A DNA stretch of 64,000 bases. It comes from Elymus sibiricus. Its lineage: Eukaryota; Streptophyta; Magnoliopsida; Poales; Poaceae. A program made the translations under genes and the position numbers. The stretch is taken from NCBI GenBank assembly GCA_039707655.1, contig CM077670.1:143262001-143326000 (forward strand), given 5' to 3'. This document shows positions 22,538 to 33,221 of this stretch, piece by piece. The notes under the pieces were generated by a model that was not told the DNA's origin, searched no databases, and was given only the letters and a program-made list of their open reading frames with translations. Numbering within the stretch: the stretch's first letter is position 1; the number at the start of each line of letters is the position of its first letter.

Positions 22538-23996
22538 TCAGGCGCGCTTCAAAGAGCGGGCGGTGCGTTTATCGCTGCGGGCTGCCTCCTCGGACGCCTG
22601 TACCTCGGCGTCGAAAGCCACGGTCTGTTCCTCTGTCCGGAGTGAACGTTCGGTGTTACCATTGACTGTGATAACGCCGTTAGGTCCCGACATTTTGAGC
22701 TTAAGGTAGGCGTAATGAGGGACTGCGTTGAAACGCGCGAAGGCTGTGCACCCTAAGAGCGCGTGGTATCCACTTCGGAAAGGTACGATATCGAAGATTA
22801 ACTCCTCACTTCTGAAGTTCTCAGGCAAGCCGAAGACTACCTCTAGGGTGACCGTTCCGGTACAGCGGGCTTTGACGCCCGGAATGACACCTTTAAAGGT
22901 GGTGGAGCTCGGCTTGATCCGAGATGAGTCGATGCCCATCTTCCGAACTGTGTCCTCGTAGATGAGGTTGAGGCTACTTCCTCCGTCCATCAGAATGCGT
23001 GTTAGATGATAACCATCAACAATAGGGTCCAGGACGAGGGCCGCCGATCTGCCATGCCTAATGCTGGTCGGATGATCGTGCTTGTCAAACGTGATTGGGT
23101 AAGCCAACCATGGGTTATACTTCGGGGCGACGGGCTCCAGCGCGTATACATCCCGAAGCACACGCTTCCTCTCCCTTTTAGGGTTGTGGGTGACATAGAT
23201 CATATTGACCTCTATTACCTCGTCAGGAAACTTCTTTTGGCCTCCACTATTGGGCCGCCGAGGTTCATCCTCGTCTTCGCTGCGGTGTTGGGTTTTACTC
23301 TGACCCTCTGCCGCTATCTTGCCGGCTTGTTTAAAGACCCAGCAATTCCTGTTAGTGTGGGTTGCTGGTTTTTCTTGAGTGCCATGAATTACACATGGGC
23401 GGTCCAAGAGCCTGTCAAGCTGGCTAGGTCCATGTTTGTTCCTTTTAAAGGGTTTTCTTTTCTGCCCGGATTTAGGTCCGGTGAACCCTGCGTTGACCAC
23501 AACGCCTTTACTGTCGCTGCCGCCATGTTTATACCTGCGCTTATTTTTGTTGCACTTGGGTTTTCCATTGGCGTCGCGAGTTTCCAAGGTGCCTGCCTCG
23601 CCGTTATGAGTACTACGGGCGAGCCAGCTATCTTCACCCGCACAGAAGCGAGTCATCAGTGAGGTCAGGGCCGCCATAGTCCTCGGCTTATCATGGCCGA
23701 GTTGACGAGCCAACCTTTCATCTCGGATATTGTTTTTAAATGCGGCGATGGCCTCGGCTTCGGAGCAATCTATGATCTGGTTCTTCTTGGTGAGGAACCT
23801 ATTCCAGAATTTCTGGGCTGATTCGCCTGGCTGCTGGGTGATACGGCTGAGGTCATCAGCGTCCGGAGGTCAGACATATGTGCCCTGGAAGTTTGCTCAA
23901 AAAGCATCTTCTAGGGCCTCCCTGCTGCCGATAGAGTGAGGAGGGAGGCTGTTAAGCCAATGCCTCCCCGGCCCCTTTAGCTTGAGCGGTAGATAT
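22538..23996 (-). pseudogene. B: gag C-terminal part and aspartic protease
   Basis: Reading leftwards from the solo LTR, the frame begins with PLKLKGPGRHWLNSLPP, the gag core. It has TGA stops at 23897 and near 23872, then a long open stretch of 391 codons. This contains a gag region (FWNRFLTKKNQIIDCSEAEA, LDRLLDRPCVIHG) with scattered Cys/His residues. Next is the protease with RILMDGGSSLNLIYEDT and a later ALLGCTAFARFNAVPHYAYL, the usual C-terminal part of a Tat protease. It ends at 22538 without running into reverse transcriptase. The first part of gag is at 28566-30311, beyond the inserted solo LTR. Confidence 0.85.
23992..23996. repeat. Left TSD of the solo LTR in B (GATAT)
   Basis: GATAT is repeated at 28561-28565, directly after the solo LTR. 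Confidence 0.93.
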
Positions 23997-26900
23997 TGTG
24001 GCGCCCCGCCTGAATACCACTGTAGCCAGACGGTCGCCGCACACACCAGCCCAGGAAAATCACTCTGGCATGCGCTTTTACAACAAGTATCATGAACACA
24101 ATCATTTCTATTAATGGATATATAAGTCTTACATGATATATTACAAGGGTGATGGCAGGGGAAAGTTCTATCTAAGGCAGCATGGTCTCGGTGCGGCTCC
24201 AATCCACAGGAATCTGACTGGGTTACTCTTCTAGCCCGCGAACACTCCGGCTCCTCGCTAGTGGACGTCGGATCCTTAGGTGAACCTGGCCACATTGAAG
24301 GTCGCTGAGTAATTTTGAATGTACTTGCAAACAAACCAAACCAACATATACACCAAGCAAAGCAATCCATGGCATTCAAGCATGCACTTGTTATCTTAAC
24401 GGTATTATCTATCAAGTTATGACAGGATTATCTAGCAAGATTAAACATCTAGCAGCATTAATCATTATGTCATGGCAGGATTATTTAGCAATATCATATC
24501 ATAACAGGAATTATCTAGCATGTTAACTATCAATGTAACTGTAGTATGACGAAGATTCATCATATCAAGATATTCATCCATACTTCGAATAATCTTAGGA
24601 TCCAATCCAAATCCGATCCAAAACCAAATCCGAATCCGATCCAAATCCAATCCAAATCTTTCGGTCATACGACCATTTCTCTCTTAGCCATCCCATGGCT
24701 AACATCTTATATTCCTGACATCATCCGATGTCCATGCATCTGGACTGCAAGTCTGATAAAATCATACCTTTCTCTGGATCATTATTAACATTATATGGTT
24801 AGTTCCTCCAGACTCGACACGGACCAAATAGTGTGACCTAGTTCGAACTGTGTCCCATGACCGAGGACGCGGCTATTCGAATAGATTTACACACTGCAGA
24901 GGTTGCGCACTTTAAGTAAATAATCCATACTACGAATATGTCATGATCCAAACCAGATCCAAGTCCTGTGGTCATCTGACCACTCATCTCATAGCCATCA
25001 CATGGCCAACATCATATACCTGACATCATCCGATGTCCATGCATCCGTACTGCAAGTCTGACATGCCTTACCATTCTCTGGTTTAGTCTTAGCAATAACA
25101 TTATATAGTTAATTCCTCCGGACTCGACACAGACCAAATAGTGTGACCTAGTACGAACTGTGTCCCATGACCGAGGACGCGGCTTTTCGAATAGATTTAC
25201 ACTCTGCAGAGGTTGCGCACTTTACCCACACCATGGAGCTCCCGACCTCATACTTAGTACATGTTCCCATTCAGGTGGACCGGTGCTGCTCCAATGAAAC
25301 TTGCCTAACCCGTGACTCCTCCACAGTACCACCGACAATCATCCTCCCCCGGAGTCATGCCCTGGGTGGCCCCTATGTCACCCCGTGACACCTGCCACCG
25401 TCGTGGCCAAACTAAATTGTCCCAAACGGGGACTCCTGGGCTAAACAATCAACTGGACTCACAAGGTTATCGCCGCCTACCTGATCAGGGTAGCACAGGC
25501 ACATAACCTTCCCTCTTTGGTGGTACCGATAAAAGAGCACAAAGCTAGACCAAGTCAAGGCCGTCCCATACCGGCAGATGTGGCTGCACGGATAAGCTCG
25601 GTTCGGTGGCACTATGACTCGATCCCATCGATGACGGAGGAGGTTGTCATTATTAAGTCACATTCTTTTATTACAATACAATAGTAAACCATGCTGAAAA
25701 TATAACAACCTATCTCCATATTGACACATACGAGTCACTAGTGCAATAACCTGATGAGCATTAGCAGGTAATGAAAATAGCAAGTTCAACTTAGCAGGAG
25801 TTCAATTATTTCTAACACAGGCATATTCATTAATTAAACACGCAAGAATAACACAGAGCAATGCTTTAGGGCACATATCAGATGGTCGGCTTGCCTGGGG
25901 GTCGCTGGATTCACCGGAGAGAAGGGCGGTCACCTCACGGGAAAATTCGCCGAAGAAGATTCCCTCTCAAAGGGGTTGAATATAGGGCAGGGGCAAAATG
26001 GGCATTTTCAGAATGTGTCAACATGGTGAAATTGATGTCATCGGAACGGGCTCGACGAACAGAGAACGTGGGTTTTGGAATCACCTAATTCGGAGTTACG
26101 GTCGCGGAGATATGGCCGTTCATTCGTTAGGCAGAAAACAAACGAAAATATGTTCATTTCTGCGCCTAACTGATGAACGTTCCCAAAATAGAGGTTTCGG
26201 CTGGCGGGGTTAAATAGAAAGCGCCTTTCCAGAAAATACGCTTCCACCGCGGGGAAGCGTATTCTGCCCCGAAGCCGCGCGTGAGTGCGCTACGTCAAGA
26301 GGAAAGCGTATTACTAGAAATACGTTTCCACTTAAACGAGCCGAGCCCAGCGGTCAGTGGCCCGTACCTCCTCGCTGGCTAGCTTACAGGCGGGGCCCGT
26401 GCTCTTCTCTCTCCTCCCCTGCCTGGGTCGTCTTCTTCCTTGCGCGTGCCTGGGCAGAGCCGAAGCCGGCAGTTGCTGTTGATGCTCCGGTGGCCGCAGG
26501 CACAGGGCGAGGACAGGGATGGATTCGCAGAGCCCGGCCTCATCCACTGGTGGGCTTCTCGTGGCACGGGGACGACCGGGGATGGCGCTGGAATGGCGGT
26601 AGAGCCACGGCGGTGCGGCCAAATTAAGGCGGAGGGAGGGCCGCGCTTGCTTACAGGGGGGCTGGGGTGATCCAGGGAGGATAGGAGAAGAGGTGGGTAT
26701 GGCTGGGGAAGCTCGGGGTGGGCTCTGTTGCTCGGCCGGAACAGAGCACAGGTGGAGGCCGTGGTGGCTGATGGCGGAGCAAAGGAGCTCCCGGGACCAT
26801 CTGAGCGAAGCGTGGGAGAGCTGGGAGGGAGGGGAGTCGGGTGATGCGCTGTGGGTGCTCGGGGAGGGCTCCGAGCCATGGCTTTTATAGCCGGCCGAGG

Positions 26901-28560
26901 ACGGGCAGATGAGGATGGCCACCGTGGCATCCTTAGCCACATACTGGAGCTCGCGGCGAGCTGGCGAGCGGAGGGTGGTGCCGACCTAACGCGGTCAGAG
27001 GGACGGGACGACTCGGAGGAGAAGAAACAACGGGAGAGGGAAAACGACGGTGGTCACGGGCGGACAGTGGCCATGGCGGCTCTGCCGTGGCATGAGGAGG
27101 AAGAAACTAGAGGGGAGAAGGTGCGGGAGATGGGTACGTGGACGGTGCGAAGCTAGTCGACATGCTCAGACAAGCTCGGGCTGGCTGGAGCTATCGGGCC
27201 GACGAGGACAGTGCCGCAGAGCACCATTTCTGCACGGTGGCTGCGTGGTCACCACGCGTACCACAAGCTCTGGCACTCTCCTGCCTGTCCAATCTTGTTA
27301 AACAGCTCCCTCACTGCTCAAATAGATGACGTCGATCACTGGATGGACCAGGATAGCTCTAGAGTAGTCGAGGGGATCCAAAACAACTTCTGGACAGAAA
27401 CTTGGGGACCAAGCTGAGGTGAAATTAATTAGCAAGTGAGATTGAATTGTTGTCAAAATAAGATGGGGTAGGAAGGAGTAAATGCTGGAAAAATTTCAAG
27501 GCATTTCGACCTATTTTGCATATACTTCCTTTGTAATGCAATATTTGGTCCAGAAACTAGATCAGGATGTTGTGCTCAAATGGCTTGATGGAATGAGCTG
27601 AATTTTTGTTTAGGGTGATGATTTGGAAATCTGGAGGTACTGGGAAAATTTCAGCTCATTTGGAAATGCCAAAGTGGTACTTCCTTCACAGAGCTTTTCT
27701 CTGGACAGAAACTAGATGGAATTTTTGGGAGAAAATGGCTAAATAAAATGATGTGAAGTTTTGCATGCACACATCATATAGGGAATGTGAGGTCCTGGAT
27801 TAATTTCAAGATTTTTGAAGCAATATAAAATATAGTTCCTTCACAACCTCAAAATAAGTCCAGAGACAAGAATTGGATGATGTACTCAAAATATGAACTA
27901 TGGAACTTGGGATCTTGATGGAAATGGTGAATATATGGATAGGAGAAGCTCCACAAATTATTTGGGATTTTTCCTGGCTACCAAAATGGTAGCTCCTTTG
28001 GAAAGTGCCCAAATTGCAATATTGGCTTTAAATAAGAAAATGCAATTTCCCTTATTTAATTATTGCCAATATTTTTATGAGAGCTCAACATGATCACAAA
28101 GAATATCTCCACTAGTTTTCATGAACTTTGGAGATGGATAGATATTTTTCTCGATTTAATTCCTTTAAATAGCAGAAAAAGGAATTAATTTTAAATGAAA
28201 AATATTGCAAATGACTTGGCAATATTTTTGCATATCCAGGGTTTATAGATATGGGATGATCACTGGGAAAAGTTTGGGAGGCAACAGATCCAAGGAAATT
28301 GGGGTTCCTTTGTAACCACAAGAATTAGGGTTTCCCTTCCCGTAACTCGGAAGGTAGGGTTTTGGCGGCAAAATCCTAAGAATAAATCCGGGATAGCAAG
28401 GTTGGGTTGGAGAGAGTCTCTAGTTGGATAGGAAAGGCAAGACATAATGACCATCTTCATATACCCAAGAGCGAGAGAAAATCCGACAACATCGGAAAAA
28501 AAGACGGGAGTCAAATCCCGCGAAGGAAAAAAAACAAGGAGCGAAAACCAGGGTGTTACA
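23997..28560 (-). mobile_element. Tekay-type solo LTR (4,564 bp) inside the gag of B
   Basis: The sequence runs from TGTGGCGCCCCGCC to GGGTGTTACA, has no internal coding region, and is flanked by a perfect GATAT duplication. It is related along much of its length to the LTRs of the Tekay element (33222-36477, 42185-45622) and closely to 51695-55729. A TATA box on the minus strand (complement of TTTTATAG, near 26883) fixes the orientation. A single LTR with a matching TSD is the expected product of recombination between the two LTRs of one element. The extra length is partly due to an internal tandem duplication. Confidence 0.9.
24663..25224. repeat. Tandem duplication of about 250 bp in the solo LTR
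   Basis: Bases 24663-24915 and 24970-25224 are two diverged copies of one segment (both contain CATCATCCGATGTCCATGCATC, then GACCAAATAGTGTGACCTAG). Between and before them lies a short ATCCAAATCC-type repeat (24600-24655). The other three LTRs of the group carry this region once. Confidence 0.8.
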
Positions 28561-30311
28561 GATATTTAATGGCGTGGAGATCATCTCTGTTGGCCATGTG
28601 TATGTGTAGGAGGAAATCCTCGATCCAAACTGCTGGGTCCGTGGTGCCATCATATGACCCTATATTGATGGGCTTAAATCCTTCCGGGAATTGATGTTCC
28701 ATCACCCTGTCTATGAAGCAGATTGGGTGAGCCGGACCTCAGCACCAAGGAGCATCTCGTCAGAGGTCGGGAGAAAGCCGTCGGTAGGCTTGATCTCGGG
28801 CGCGGCCGTTCCTGTCCACCCAGGCATCATAGCCGTCGAGCCCAGCGGGCGTGCGTCCCCTTGATCCATAGATGGACTGAGGGGGAGCCCTGTTTTCCTC
28901 AATGCGACGTCTAGCGTCATGAGGGTCTAAGTAATCCATGGGGTCCTTGCCATAACGGCGTAGCGGTGGCCGTTCACTGAGGTCCTCTCATCTTGGCCTG
29001 TCCCGGCCTCTAGGGGGCGGTCGAGGTCGTCAGCGAGCTCCTCGTCGAACTCCGGCAAGAGACGCCTACTTGGGTATGATTTCGGTGCACTATGGCACCG
29101 GTTCTCCATGTCTTGCTCGGCGGAGAGCACTTCGATCCACTTTTCATTTAGTGCATTGGTATTGGCTGTAGCTGCTGCTGCTTGCGTTTCATGCTCCGGG
29201 CCGTCGCAACGAGGCGCCGGCGGAAGCGTTCTTGTTCAAAAGGGTCTTCGGGCACGATGTAGTCCTCGGTGCCGAGGCTCTCGTCCTCCTCGGATTCCGG
29301 CATGTAGTTGTCGTCGGCCCCTTCGAAGAGGTCATCGGGATCCGAGTCCCTAAGAAGTCGGTCTGGTGTGCCGTTCCTTACTGGTGAGGCTTGAACGTCC
29401 TCTTTATGGTTACTGGCATCGCCGTCCTCCGCGTCGCTGTTATTGGCTGCTGCGTTATTGCCACTGGGTTCCCCGTTAGGACCCCTTCGGCGTCTTCGCC
29501 GACGTCTTGGAGGGGATTTGGGGGTGTCCACCATGTAAACATCGTAGGTGGACGTAGCGGTCCACCTGCCCGCGTTTACCGGGGGCAAGGTGTTCTCGAT
29601 GGGGCCGTCAGCGTCCTCCTCCATGTTTGAGGCCTCGCCATAGTCCAGCACGTCGGTTAAATCATCGATCGTGGCGACTAGGTGGGTGGTGAGTGGGATG
29701 TAAATTTCCCCATCGTCGGTTTTAAGTCCGATCTGATTGTACACCAAAGTCTTGCCATGCGAGATGGACATGCTCTGGATGCGGTCAAGCATCTCATTGA
29801 GGTGATATAACTCTTCGGGATTCATTGATGCGCCATAGGCAGGGCTGACTCGAAGTATGCCCGGCGTGTAACTTGGCGCTTCTTCGGTGCGAAGGGAATC
29901 CAAACGCAATTCCGAGTTCTGCACCGAAGTCAGTTCTAGCACTGACGTAATTTCGGGAGTGGGTGCCGGATCTATCTCCGGACTGGCGATCGGAAGGAAA
30001 CTGGCCGGAGTGGTGGCGTCAGGGGTCTCAAGAGGCACTGCGAAAGAGTTTGGTTCCGGAGTCGAGCCTCCAGAACAGGTCGAGCTCTCAATCCGGCCGG
30101 GAGTCCATCCTGATAGGATTAGTTCACCACGGCAATCCGCAGTGTATCCGAGGCCACCGAAGGTCACAATCCGACCCGGGGCATAGTTCTCAACAGAGGT
30201 CAGATGACCCGTCGAGTCGGCCCAAAATACCATCCTGCCGAAGACAAAGAGCTGGCCAGGGCCGTAAATGTCCCTGTGGCCATTGGAGCAGTTGATCTGC
30301 AGGTGAGCCAT
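28561..30311 (-). pseudogene. B: gag, N-terminal part
   Basis: The first ATG after the PBS is at 30311 (MAHLQINCSNGHRD). The frame is open to a TAA at 29148, where it should pass on one phase over (KWIEVLSAEQDMENR), so there is a frameshift near 29150. The N-terminal region has a glycine/aromatic-rich segment and a long acidic stretch with a basic patch (PPRRRRRRRRGPNGE). After the shift the frame goes through a gag-type region to about 28580 (FPEGFKPINIGSYDG, WIEDFLLHIHMANRDD), with stops near 28760. It is cut at 28561 by the solo LTR and continues at 23996. Confidence 0.8.
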
Positions 30312-30340
30312 CGATCCTTCTGGTGATCGCGCAGTGGAAC

Positions 30341-30358
30341 TCTCAATGAAAGCACCAG
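30341..30358 (-). other. Primer-binding site of element B
   Basis: On the minus strand the bases directly after the 5' LTR read CTGGTGCTTTCATTGAGA, the same site as in element A. I cannot assign the tRNA. Confidence 0.6.
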
Positions 30359-30850
30359 TGTCGGTGTAAAAACCAGCAGACCTCGGGGTAGGGGGTCCCG
30401 AGCTGTGGATCTCGGATCGGTGGTAACAAAGACAAGGGAGACGGTATTTACCCAGGTTCGGGCCCATTTAATGGAGGTAAAACCCTACGTCCTGCTTCTG
30501 TTTATATTGATGGAGATGTATCGAGTACAGAGTTGATCTACCTCGAGATCGTAATGTGTGTCTAACTTCTATGGCTAGGTGAGCGATATTGTGTTGATCC
30601 CCCCCTACGGGCTAAACCCTATGGCTTATATAGACGCCAGGGAGGGTATCTAGGGTTACAAAGTCGGTATCTAGGAGAGAGGCGGCAGGAGAGATCTTGG
30701 AGTATACGTCAAGTCTTCGGTAGAGACAGTCTCGATCACGCTTCCTGTGTACGGCCTCCGGAGTCCATCTTGATCACGTACGAGTGCCCCTCGGCCCATC
30801 CGAGGAGACGGGCCGGCTGGGCTAGCACCCCCTAATCCAGGACACCGTCA
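30359..30850 (-). repeat. 5' LTR of element B
   Basis: It is the 492-bp partner of 16786-17277. The TATA box TATATAAG is at 30625-30632 on the minus strand, so B is transcribed leftwards. Confidence 0.93.
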
Positions 30851-31470
30851 TAGCTTGTTGTCACTTTCAGCCCATCTATAGCCCGTGAAGTCTTTCGGCC
30901 CATATGAGGCCTTTTGCATCACTGGGCCGTTTCCAGCCCATTAACAGCCCATGATTCAGTTGGGCCGTTTCCAGCCCGTGTTTTCTTTTGGCCTTCTAAG
31001 GGCCCATATATTATTGGGCTCATTTCCGGCCCTCGATTACTTACAGTCCGTTACTGGCCTGTTATGCTAATGGGCCAAATTCAGCCCATGGTAACAATCG
31101 GTCCGTTTGTGGCCCATTAACACGTTGGGCTGTTTTCATCCTGTCCTGTAATCTGGCCCATTAACGACCCATCATGCCTGTTGATAGAATTAAGCCTGCA
31201 CTACCTTCCGGCCTGTTAACGGCCCGTTATGGTCTGGGACCACAAACGGACGGCTCCGATTTAGGCCCGTTTACTGTCCATATGGCGGTCCGGTTTTGGC
31301 CCACGAACAGTAAGCCCATGGATCCTACGGCACGTACGAGGCCCATGGATCATACGGCCCGTAGGAGGCCCATGGATCCTATGGCCCGTAGGAGGGCCAT
31401 CGTTACCACGGCCCATAGGAGGCCCATCGTTACCACGGCCCATATGTGGCCCATGGTTATTGCGGCCACT
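30851..31470. repeat. CACTA subterminal region with GGCCCAT repeats
   Basis: This is the continuation of 16179-16785 after element B. It consists of GGCCCAT, GGCCCGT and their inverse complements every 15-40 bp. At 31313-31460 there is a clear tandem array of a roughly 30-bp unit (GGCCCATGGATCCTACGGCC and variants). There is no reading frame I would call. Confidence 0.75.
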
Positions 31471-33221
31471 AGCAAACCGATGAAAAAGAACTGCAGTCAC
31501 TACAAGGAAACAAATAAACAAGACTATATAGGTAAATAAATAAGCAAGCAACTAATGCTAGGCTATTACGGCGATTACATACATTACATCCACTAGGCAT
31601 CCAAGTTCGCCACCAGTGCAAATAAAGGGAACAACAAAGCAGCATATTACATACACTTGGCGTCTAAATTGGACTCCAGTGCAAATAAATGCGACAGCAA
31701 AACAAGTCCAGAACTGAAACAACTTCAGAAGAGTTCAAGGAACGTTATCCTGGGTATCCACCATGCTGGCAATAAGCTTAGCAAGCTTATTAACCTTCTC
31801 TTGTCTGGCGCTAAAATCCTCCAACGCTTGCTGTTGCACCAGAAAGTATGCATCTGAATTCTCCAGGGACTTCCTCAGTCCTTCGGCTTCTTGTCGCTGC
31901 ACAGCTGATCAATGTCTTTCAGCTTGTAGTTGAGACTCAAGAAACAGAACTGATTCAGGCAGCGAGTTTAAAGAGCTTGTGCGAGCGGTAGTGGCCAGTA
32001 ACTCGAACACTACATCAAGACAGGACTTTGGGGTTGTCTCACTGTCTTCAAGATAGTTTTCCTTATCTGTTTTATCAGCTTTGTTGGAGACCACCAAGGT
32101 TGTCTCACTATCTTCAACCTTATCTGCATTACTTCCTTTACCATTGCTTAATGTGGTACTCTTCTCCAATATTCTGTCCGCATTCTAAAAGAAGAAACAA
32201 GCAGACACACAACAGGTTTAGCATGTAGTATATGAAACTCATTTTGGTGAACCAGTTCAGTAGTAAGGTGGACAGGATTAAACTATCAAGTCTTCTATTG
32301 CAAATTAGTACATAATAAAAGCATCAAACAAACATATATCTATGTGCTAGTGTCACTTCATTGTCTTGCCAAATCAAAATAGAGACACTATTCAAATCAT
32401 ATCAGTTCAAGACAAAATAGCATTGAAAGAATATAAGTGTGGGAAACTACACGGCACCACAAGAAGCTCTATTTTGATGCTAGTAATGTGCATGATATGA
32501 GAAGACAACTGTCTACACAATTGAAATTGAAATCAACATAGAGCAATTTAGAAGAGCAAACCAGTTAAAGAAACATGTTTAAACATACCTGTTGTGACAT
32601 TGGAGTTTTGATTGGATCCTTCTATTTAAAAATTAGTTGGTATGAGTACATACAGTGATACAAGAGCAAAGCAGTATGCACCATAGCTATGGAATCTTAC
32701 CTGAGAACAGTTGTTCTTTAGGTTTAAGCACTTGTTCTACAAGAAGAGAGTACAGTAAGACACAGCCATATAGTACTTCAAAATGAAATATGATCTCATA
32801 GACCCTACCAGATTCATGGGTCTAGACCAATACAGAACAAGGCGTTCCCAGTCATCGTCCTATAAATGTGTCTCCGGAGAAAGTAAGGGAATTTGTTGAG
32901 TTTCCTTGCCAGTGAAATACGTTTTCTTCAGGTAACTCCGATACTGCCGCAAAGCATTCTTGAAGATAGCAGAGGTAGTAGCACAGGTTACCTCATCTTG
33001 AGTTTCCAAATCGGTCATTCTCTACACAGAAAAATGGGAACATTTGATGTGTTATAACCAGCAGGGACGTAGAAAGTAAGGGACAAAGAAAAGTAATTGC
33101 CATGAATACTTACACATAACTCCTGGAGGAACACCTGCAACTAGCTTTTTCCTTCATCTTCAGTATAATATTTCCATGATGGGAAGTTACACACATAGGA
33201 TTTAACAACATCAAATGCGAT
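31471..33221 (-). pseudogene. CACTA gene (Ptta/En/Spm-type), 3' exons
   Basis: The minus strand has several exon-like stretches separated by AT-rich introns. The exon at 33106-33221 (IAFDVVKSYVCNFPSWKYY) ends at a donor GTAAGT. The exon at 32810-33020 contains IFKNALRQYRSYLKKTYFTG and later DDDWERLVLYWS, a pattern I know from the plant Ptta/En/Spm transposase-associated family, with an in-frame TAG before DDDW. A serine/threonine/glutamate-rich coding stretch lies at 31909-32169. 31471-31900 looks like 3' untranslated sequence. The Tekay element interrupts the gene at 33221/45623. The catalytic DDE transposase ORF of an autonomous CACTA was not seen. Confidence 0.6.
33217..33221. repeat. Left TSD of the Tekay-type element (GCGAT)
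   Basis: GCGAT is repeated at 45623-45627. Confidence 0.95.

Larger units (their letters stand above)
16786..30850 (-). mobile_element. Tat-like Gypsy element B, lacking RT, RNase H and integrase
   Basis: Two 492-bp LTRs in minus orientation bound this element; they differ at about 18 sites. From right to left: 5' LTR, PBS, gag, a Tekay-type solo LTR inserted in gag, the rest of gag with protease, about 1.3 kb without a recognised gene, an antisense spliced gene on the plus strand, a PPT and the 3' LTR. No reverse transcriptase, RNase H or integrase is present, so B resembles a non-autonomous derivative. The 5-bp flanks are CAGCC (left) and TAGCT (right), not identical. Confidence 0.88.

Noticed and set aside
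23006..23662. Open frame of 218 codons on the plus strand with hydrophobic stretches
   Set aside because: It is the complement of the gag-protease of B in another phase. The minus-strand frame has clear domains.
26332..26942. Two long overlapping minus-strand frames of about 200 codons in the solo LTR
   Set aside because: They lie in the GC-rich promoter part of a Tekay-type LTR, are rich in Pro, Ser and Ala, and are not kept in the related LTRs.
31497..31511. CACTACAAGGAAAC, a second CACTA-like terminus
   Set aside because: It is in the same orientation as the terminus at 16163, lies at the border between the subterminal array and the gene, and has no partner or 3-bp duplication. It is probably chance or an internal motif.
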